Assembly (NCBI RefSeq): GCF_002795845.1
Contig: NZ_CP011797.1
Location: 1,697,501-1,761,500, forward strand
Origin: Reinekea forsetii
Lineage (GTDB): Bacteria > Pseudomonadota > Gammaproteobacteria > Pseudomonadales > Natronospirillaceae
Length of the DNA stretch: 64,000 bases
Reading direction: 5' to 3'
The notes beneath the pieces were generated by a model that did not search any database, was not told the origin of the DNA, and was given only the letters and a program-made list of their open reading frames with translations. Shown piece after piece: positions 59,106 to 64,000 of the stretch (within the stretch, counting starts at the first letter, position 1; each line of letters opens with the position of its first letter). The translations under genes were made by a program, and so were the position numbers.

Positions 59106-59459
59106 TTACATAGTGTGGGTAGGTTTGTCCGAATTCAACGCGCCGGCCAGATAGGTTTCGATCTTGTCTTTTGCCAATTCGTTTTTCTTCGAAAATTGCA
59201 CACCGATGCCGGTTGCCCTGTTGCCCTGGGCCCCTCGTGGGGTCAACCAGATAACGCGGCCAGCAACCGGAATCTTTTCTGGTTCATCCATCAGGGTGAG
59301 TAATAAAAAAACATCATCGCCCACGCTGAAGCGTTTGTTAGTCGCGATAAACAAACCGCCATTCTTTACGAAGGGCATAAAGGCGGCATAGAGAACCGCC
59401 TTGTCTTTCATGGTTATGGACAGTATTCCGCTGCGAGTGCCAGCTAATTTTGGGTTCAT
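59106..59459 (-). CDS. pilZ: Type IV pilus PilZ-domain protein
   Basis: A 117-residue single PilZ domain of the PilZ type proper, which in Pseudomonas and Xanthomonas is needed for type IV pilus assembly and contacts PilB/FimX. The c-di-GMP-binding motif RxxxR is absent at the N-terminus, and the second motif (D/N-x-S-x-x-G) reads VKNGGLFI, so, as in P. aeruginosa PilZ, it probably does not bind the nucleotide. VAGRVIWLTPRGAQGNRATG is the conserved core. It overlaps holB by 4 bp; the order fabF-pabC-mltG-tmk-holB-pilZ is the Pseudomonas one. The usual tatD neighbour is missing downstream. Confidence 0.93.
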   Translation of the reverse strand: MNPKLAGTRSGILSITMKDKAVLYAAFMPFVKNGGLFIATNKRFSVGDDVFLLLTLMDEPEKIPVAGRVIWLTPRGAQGNRATGIGVQFSKKNELAKDKIETYLAGALNSDKPTHTM

Positions 59460-60415
59460 TCTGTACCTCTTAGATCAAGCCAGCGAGATGCGAGCTCTTC
59501 GCCCATCAGCTGAGGGTTTAGATTCGATTGACGGTTAATAGCCCCTAATAAGACAACCAGATAATCCCGAAAATTGAACAGCGACCGAGCCGTTTGGTTG
59601 GCCAGCAGTTCGATCAAGTCATCGGCGATGGGCGCCAGCGCGCCTCGCCGGCTCAACTGCTGGCGCAGTGCCGTGTCGATCCACAACATCAGTTGCTTGA
59701 GGGTCGGTTCAAGCGGCGCCTTGTGAATAAATTGACTCAACTGACTAAAGCCTAAATCCTGTAAAAAATGCCTTTCACACTCGGACCATTGGTTAAGTTG
59801 GTCCGCAGTGACCGCCAAGGCGGTATAGGGTTTGCCTTGCGCAATGCCCAGGGCGATATGGGGATTGAGCGGATAGGCAGCGCTATGCAACACAGCCAAG
59901 GCCTGCTCAGGAGTCGGTTCTGGCAGCGTGACCAGCCGACAACGAGACCGAACGGTCGGTAGGGTGCGCCCCAACGAGCGACTTTCGAGCACAATAAAGG
60001 TTCGATCGCTCGGTTCTTCTAAGACCTTCAATAAGGCATTTGCGGCATTGCTATTCATCTTCTCGGCGTTTTCCAGGCGAATCACCTTGTTGCCACCTTG
60101 TTGAGCGGTTTCGGCCACTTTTCGATTGATGGCGCGCACGGCATCGACCCGTATGGTCAAACTCTTGCCTTCCGGCTGCACCCGAATAAAGTCTGGATGG
60201 TTGCCGGCCTGGTGCAATCGACAGGCTTTGCAGTCGCCACAGGCGTGCGCCAAATCGGACCGGCAGAGTAATTTTGCCACCAAGGCATCGGTCATTAACC
60301 CGCCACCATCACCTGGATCACCCAATATCAATAGGCCATGCGGCAAGGTATTGGCTCGGTATTGGCTAATCAAGTCCACTAGCGTGGCATTCAACCAAGG
60401 CGGTAAATCAGGCAA
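59456..60415 (-). CDS. holB: DNA polymerase III subunit delta'
   Basis: HolB is the stator subunit of the clamp loader that helps place the beta clamp on primed DNA. The 319-residue AAA+ protein has a degenerate P-loop (LILGDPGDGGG near 29-39, no GKT), as delta' normally has. The zinc module is CGDCKACRL plus an upstream cysteine (LLCRSDLAHACGDCKAC, residues 49-65). The SRC motif that provides the arginine finger is in VRSRCRL near residue 155. It overlaps tmk by 8 bp and pilZ by 4 bp. Confidence 0.94.
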   Translation of the reverse strand: MPDLPPWLNATLVDLISQYRANTLPHGLLILGDPGDGGGLMTDALVAKLLCRSDLAHACGDCKACRLHQAGNHPDFIRVQPEGKSLTIRVDAVRAINRKVAETAQQGGNKVIRLENAEKMNSNAANALLKVLEEPSDRTFIVLESRSLGRTLPTVRSRCRLVTLPEPTPEQALAVLHSAAYPLNPHIALGIAQGKPYTALAVTADQLNQWSECERHFLQDLGFSQLSQFIHKAPLEPTLKQLMLWIDTALRQQLSRRGALAPIADDLIELLANQTARSLFNFRDYLVVLLGAINRQSNLNPQLMGEELASRWLDLRGTE

Positions 60416-61028
60416 AGTAGACCTCCAGGGCCGTAATTAACTGCTCGGAGACGGCGGCCTGTGACGGAGCCGCATCGATTTTTATAAAACGCTCAGGTTG
60501 TTGATCATAGCGTAGTTGATATTGTGCGCGGCAGCGGTTAAAAAACGCTATATCTTCGCCTTCAATGCGGTCCAGCGCGCCACGAGCCTGGGCCCGCGCC
60601 AAGCCGGTGGCCGCGTCGCAATCGAACCAGATGGTTAGATCGGGTTGGAAATTGGCCAAAACCGTCTCCTCCAGTGATGCGATCAGGCTTCGGTCGAGCC
60701 CGCGCCCGCCACCCTGATAGGCGTAAGTCGCATCGGTAAAGCGATCGCTGATCACCCACTGACCCGCCGCTAAGGCCGGCTGAATAAGGCTGGCCACATG
60801 CTGCTTGCGGGCTGCAAATACCAGGAGCAACTCGGTAACCGGATCCATTTTTTCACTGTGATGACTCAAAACCAGGTCCCGGATCGCTTCTGCGATCTCG
60901 GTGCCACCCGGCTCCCGGGTGCGGACAATATCGTGGCCGCGCGCTGCGAGCCAAGCCATCAGCACCTCGGCCTGAGTAGTTTTACCGGCGCCTTCTAAGC
61001 CTTCTATGCTGATAAACAAGGCGCTCAT
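60408..61028 (-). CDS. tmk: Thymidylate kinase
   Basis: Tmk phosphorylates dTMP to dTDP, an essential step in dTTP synthesis. The P-loop GLEGAGKTTQ lies at residues 10-19, the DR(F/Y) motif is DRFTDATYAYQGGGRG near 97-112, and the LID region RAQARGALDRIE follows near 148. The length of 206 matches E. coli Tmk (213). It overlaps mltG by 4 bp upstream and holB by 8 bp downstream. Thymidine kinase (tdk), which supplies dTMP by salvage, is at 31634-32203. Confidence 0.96.
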   Translation of the reverse strand: MSALFISIEGLEGAGKTTQAEVLMAWLAARGHDIVRTREPGGTEIAEAIRDLVLSHHSEKMDPVTELLLVFAARKQHVASLIQPALAAGQWVISDRFTDATYAYQGGGRGLDRSLIASLEETVLANFQPDLTIWFDCDAATGLARAQARGALDRIEGEDIAFFNRCRAQYQLRYDQQPERFIKIDAAPSQAAVSEQLITALEVYFA

Positions 61029-62071
61029 TGGACCTCGTCCGTTGTCGTTGCCGGTGCCGACTTATAGTCTTGGCGCCGGGAAAAACGCTGATAGCGCCGC
61101 ACGGCGGCGTTGTGTTCTTTGAAGGTGATCGAAAAATGATGGCTGCCATCGCCCTTGGCGACGAAAAATAGACTCTCACCGGCGGCCGGATTTAAGGCCG
61201 CAAAGATCGCTTCGCGGCCCGGGTTGGCAATCGGAGTCGGCGGCAAGCCGTTGCGGGTATAGGTATTATAGGGCGTGTCGGTGCGCAAATGGCCGCGCGT
61301 CAGATTGCCGGTATACGCCGCACCCGCGCCATAAATAACGGTTGGGTCGGTCTGCAGGCGCATATTGATACTGAGTCGACGGCTGAAAACACCTGAGATC
61401 ATCGGTCGTTCAAAGGCGGCGCCGGTTTCTTTTTCGATGATGGACGCCAAAATCAACGCCTCATAGGGTGTCTCAACAACAGCTGTGGGGGATTTTTGCG
61501 CCCATTCCTCCGCCAAGATCGACACCATACGCTGGTGAGCTAATTTAAGTATATCCAGATCACTGGTGCCAGCGTCAAATAAATAGGTATCGGGGAAAAA
61601 CCAGCCCTCGTAAAAGCTCATATCGGCGGCTACAAGCTGCATAATAGCATCTTGATCCAATCCGGTTAGGCTATGCTCTAGGTCGGGACTATCCGCCAGG
61701 ACCTGCAAGAATTCACTGAAGGTTTGGCCTTCAATGAATTGCACTGAACGCAGGATTTTTTTGCCAGACACCATCATGCGAATCACATCGGTACTGGTTT
61801 GGCCCGGCTGCAAAGCATATTCACCGCGTTGGATTACCGTGAGTTCATTATAGCGCAACCACAATTCGTGGATCCGGGGGTAGTCGATCCAGCCGTTGGC
61901 GCTAAAGTCTGCCAAGACACGCTTTACCGAAGCGCCGTCGGTCACCCTATAGGTTGTGCCTTCGGCGCTCAGTGAGAGCGGTTTTTGCAGCCGTAGTTGG
62001 GCCAAGTTGACGATCGCCAAGGCCGAAACGATGCCTAATAGCAGAGTGATGAAGACTAGTTTTTTTAACAC
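61025..62071 (-). CDS. mltG: Endolytic murein transglycosylase MltG
   Basis: MltG (YceG) cuts nascent peptidoglycan strands and is thought to set glycan length. The 348-residue protein has one N-terminal membrane anchor (about 4-24, LVFITLLLGIVSALAIV) and a periplasmic LysM-like plus catalytic domain. The catalytic glutamate is in ASIIEKETG (near residue 214), and MRLQTDPTVIYG and NTYTRNGLPPTPIANPG are invariant family segments. It overlaps pabC by 7 bp and tmk by 4 bp. Confidence 0.95.
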   Translation of the reverse strand: MLKKLVFITLLLGIVSALAIVNLAQLRLQKPLSLSAEGTTYRVTDGASVKRVLADFSANGWIDYPRIHELWLRYNELTVIQRGEYALQPGQTSTDVIRMMVSGKKILRSVQFIEGQTFSEFLQVLADSPDLEHSLTGLDQDAIMQLVAADMSFYEGWFFPDTYLFDAGTSDLDILKLAHQRMVSILAEEWAQKSPTAVVETPYEALILASIIEKETGAAFERPMISGVFSRRLSINMRLQTDPTVIYGAGAAYTGNLTRGHLRTDTPYNTYTRNGLPPTPIANPGREAIFAALNPAAGESLFFVAKGDGSHHFSITFKEHNAAVRRYQRFSRRQDYKSAPATTTDEVQ

Positions 62072-62871
62072 GTTTGGGCTAACTCACTGTGAAAGAGATG
62101 GATGTCGGCATGGCGCGGTAACGGCCGCGCCATTAAGGATTCAATCGGGACTAGACCCATTAGACTATTGGACAAAAAAGCCGCATCGACCTGGTCCAGC
62201 TCATCCACCGCCAGTGCGCTGATCTGAATGTCAGGGAAACGGGTCAGCAGCTGCTGACGTATTACACCGGCGACACCGGCCTGATCAACCGGTGGTGTAG
62301 ACCAGTACCCATGCCGAAAAAAGAATAGATTGGCAGAGCTGGCTTCGACAATAGAGCCGCTGTCGGTGGCCATCAAGACCTCATCGACACCTTGTCGCCG
62401 CGCGCTCTGACGAGCCAAAACCGAATCCAGCCGATTGAGGTGCTTCATGCCGGCCAGAGTCGAGTTGACGCTGACGTGGGTCTCGGACAGGGCAACCGAA
62501 GCGCCCTGCGCCGCCCAGTCGGGACGATGATAGGGACTGCATTGCACGAGAACATCGGTCTGTTGTAACAGGGGGTCGAAATCATAGCCGCGCCCGGGGT
62601 TGCTTCTCAACAACATGACTTTAATCAGATGGGGTGCATCCAGATGGGCACAGAGCGCGGTCAATTGTCCGCGCAGCGCAAGCCTCTGCGCGCTGGACCA
62701 TGCCATACCCAAACGATGGGTGCCGGCGCTGAGGCGATCAAGATGCGGCCCGAGAAAGTGAGGCCCATGTTGATCGGCTAACAGCGTCTCAAACAGGCCA
62801 TCGCCATAAGCTAAACCTCGGTGGGATAATGGAATGGCGCCACTGACGCCATTTAACAGACTGATATGCAT
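62065..62871 (-). CDS. pabC: Aminodeoxychorismate lyase
   Basis: PabC is a PLP enzyme that splits 4-amino-4-deoxychorismate into 4-aminobenzoate and pyruvate for folate synthesis. The 268-residue fold-IV protein has GLAYGDGLFETLL near residues 19-31, the PLP lysine in LAGMKHLNRLDSVLAR (about Lys140) and EASSANLFF near 180. Length and the location between fabF and mltG match E. coli and Pseudomonas. It lies 42 bp after fabF and overlaps mltG by 7 bp. Confidence 0.94.
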   Translation of the reverse strand: MHISLLNGVSGAIPLSHRGLAYGDGLFETLLADQHGPHFLGPHLDRLSAGTHRLGMAWSSAQRLALRGQLTALCAHLDAPHLIKVMLLRSNPGRGYDFDPLLQQTDVLVQCSPYHRPDWAAQGASVALSETHVSVNSTLAGMKHLNRLDSVLARQSARRQGVDEVLMATDSGSIVEASSANLFFFRHGYWSTPPVDQAGVAGVIRQQLLTRFPDIQISALAVDELDQVDAAFLSNSLMGLVPIESLMARPLPRHADIHLFHSELAQTC

Positions 62872-62913
62872 GGTTTCCGGGCTAACAGAGTTCAGAGGTA
62901 AGGCACGATAGTA

Positions 62914-64000
62914 TCAAACTTTGCTGAAGATAAGAGAGCCGTTTGTACCGCCAAAACCAAATGAATTGCTGAGCGCATGATTGATCACCATATTACGCGC
63001 CGTGTGAGGAACGTAGTCAAGATCACAGGCCGGATCCGGGTTATCCAGGTTGATGGTCGGGGGAGCAACCTGATCTTTGATCGCCAAGATACAGAAAATC
63101 GCCTCCACTGCACCGGCAGCGCCGAGCAAGTGGCCAATCATCGATTTGGTCGAGCTGACCACGATTTTGTCCGCATCGCCACCATAGAGACGTTTAACCG
63201 CTTGCGATTCAGCCAAATCACCGGCCAGTGTCGAGGTGCCATGGGCATTAATGTAGTTAACGTCTAACGGATTTAAACCGGCATCCCGTAAGGCGTTGTC
63301 CATAGCGGCCGCGGCACCAGCGCCATCGGCAGGCGGTGAGGTCATATGATAGGCATCGCCACTCATACCAAAACCGGTTAATTCGGCATATATCTTCGCA
63401 CCGCGGGCCTTGGCGCTCTCATATTCTTCGAGCACGACCACACCGGCACCATCACCGAGCACGAAACCGTCTCGATCTCGATCCCACGGACGACTGGCGC
63501 GCGTTGGATCATCGTTGCGCGTGGATAAGGCCCGCGCCGCGCCGAAACCGCCCATGCCCAACTGGCCGGACGCCATTTCGGCACCGCCTGCTACCATCGC
63601 ATCGGCATCGCCGTAGGCGATCGTGCGCGCGGCATAACCAATATTGTGTGTGCCCGTGGTGCAGGCAGTTGTAATGGCAATATTTGGGCCTTTAAAACCA
63701 TACTCGATGGATAGGTTGCCCGAAATCATGTTGATAATGGCAGCGGGGACAAAAAAGGGTGAAATACGGCGTGGGCCACCCTTTTGCAGAGCAAGATGAT
63801 TCTTCTCGATAGTATCGAGCCCCCCGATGCCTGAACCGATGGCAATGCCAATTCGACCGGCGGTGGCTTCAGTCGCTTCAATACCGGAGTCCTGGATCGC
63901 TTCAACAGCGGCCGCATAGCCGTATTGAATAAAACCATCCATCTTTTTGGTATCTTTAGGATTCATATAGTCGGCTGGATTGAAATCTTTCACCTGAGCC
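62914..64000 (-). CDS. fabF: 3-oxoacyl-ACP synthase II, N-terminus beyond window
   Basis: FabF condenses malonyl-ACP with acyl-ACP in fatty-acid elongation, including the temperature-adjusted C16:1 to C18:1 step. About 362 codons are visible, and the first roughly 50 residues lie past base 64,000. The catalytic triad is present: Cys in [11 protein letters not shown], His in [11 protein letters not shown] and His in [11 protein letters not shown]. The C-terminus [15 protein letters not shown] is canonical. It is the first gene seen of the minus-strand series fabF-pabC-mltG-tmk-holB-pilZ; acpP would be expected just outside. Confidence 0.96.
   Translation of the reverse strand, partial: AQVKDFNPADYMNPKDTKKMDGFIQYGYAAAVEAIQDSGIEATEATAGRIGIAIGSGIGGLDTIEKNHLALQKGGPRRISPFFVPAAIINMISGNLSIEYGFKGPNIAITTACTTGTHNIGYAARTIAYGDADAMVAGGAEMASGQLGMGGFGAARALSTRNDDPTRASRPWDRDRDGFVLGDGAGVVVLEEYESAKARGAKIYAELTGFGMSGDAYHMTSPPADGAGAAAAMDNALRDAGLNPLDVNYINAHGTSTLAGDLAESQAVKRLYGGDADKIVVSSTKSMIGHLLGAAGAVEAIFCILAIKDQVAPPTINLDNPDPACDLDYVPHTARNMVINHALSNSFGFGGTNGSLIFSKV

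Overview
The window is a dense, mostly housekeeping stretch of a gammaproteobacterial chromosome. Gene order is close to that of Pseudomonas and marine Oceanospirillales relatives: purB-hflD-mnmA-nudJ, icd, cspD/clpS-clpA, infA, bpt-aat, ftsK-lolA-rarA-crcB-serS, cysG, the tus genes, then fabF-pabC-mltG-tmk-holB-pilZ at the far end. The monomeric isocitrate dehydrogenase, FabV enoyl reductase, PsrA-type regulator and ETF dehydrogenase fit a marine, fatty-acid-using Saccharospirillum/Reinekea-like organism; that placement is inference. No rRNA, tRNA, CRISPR array or insertion sequence was seen.

Bases 1-13,100: purine synthesis and tRNA thiolation (nudJ>mnmA>hflD>purB, minus strand), FabV, RluE and Icd. 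An N-degron block follows: clpS-clpA on the plus strand and, beyond infA, the two aminoacyl-transferases bpt and aat on the minus strand, so tagging enzymes, adaptor and unfoldase lie within about 5 kb. Bases 13,100-23,900: ftsK-lolA-rarA-crcB-serS in tight order, cysG, and a minus-strand tusD-tusC-tusB-tusE-ybiB sulfur-relay operon behind yccA.

Bases 24,000-32,200: a PsrA-like repressor, RapA, an M16C protease, exonuclease III and thymidine kinase. Bases 32,200-34,700: a zinc-type ABC transporter (ATPase and permease, no binding protein here), preceded by a Zur-box-like dyad and two unlisted small reading frames, then a rhodanese. Bases 34,700-43,700 are more accessory: a DHA2 efflux pump, a rhomboid protease, a relic resembling an SDR C-terminus, an unrecognised ribbon-helix-helix-like protein, a DesK/NarL-type two-component pair, a solitary tyrosine recombinase, glutathione reductase and a GNAT acetyltransferase.

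Bases 43,700-53,500: a gspE-F-G-H-I-J-K-L-M type II secretion operon (no gspC, gspD or gspN), headed by a hybrid sensor protein whose kinase core looks dead while its last receiver is intact. Bases 53,700-59,050: a LysR-type DNA-binding domain without an effector domain, the electron-transfer flavoprotein genes etfB-etfA and divergent etfQO, then a TetR/DUF1285 pair. Bases 59,100-64,000: pilZ, holB, tmk, mltG, pabC and the 3' part of fabF.

The most informative signals outside the genes are two matching PsrA-type operators, one before psrA and one overlapping a good promoter for etfBA 32 kb away, and the Zur-like dyad before the metal transporter. No clearly new multi-gene system was identified. 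The best leads are the degenerate hybrid kinase at the T2SS operon, the unknown RHH-like protein and the small ORFs around the zinc-type locus.
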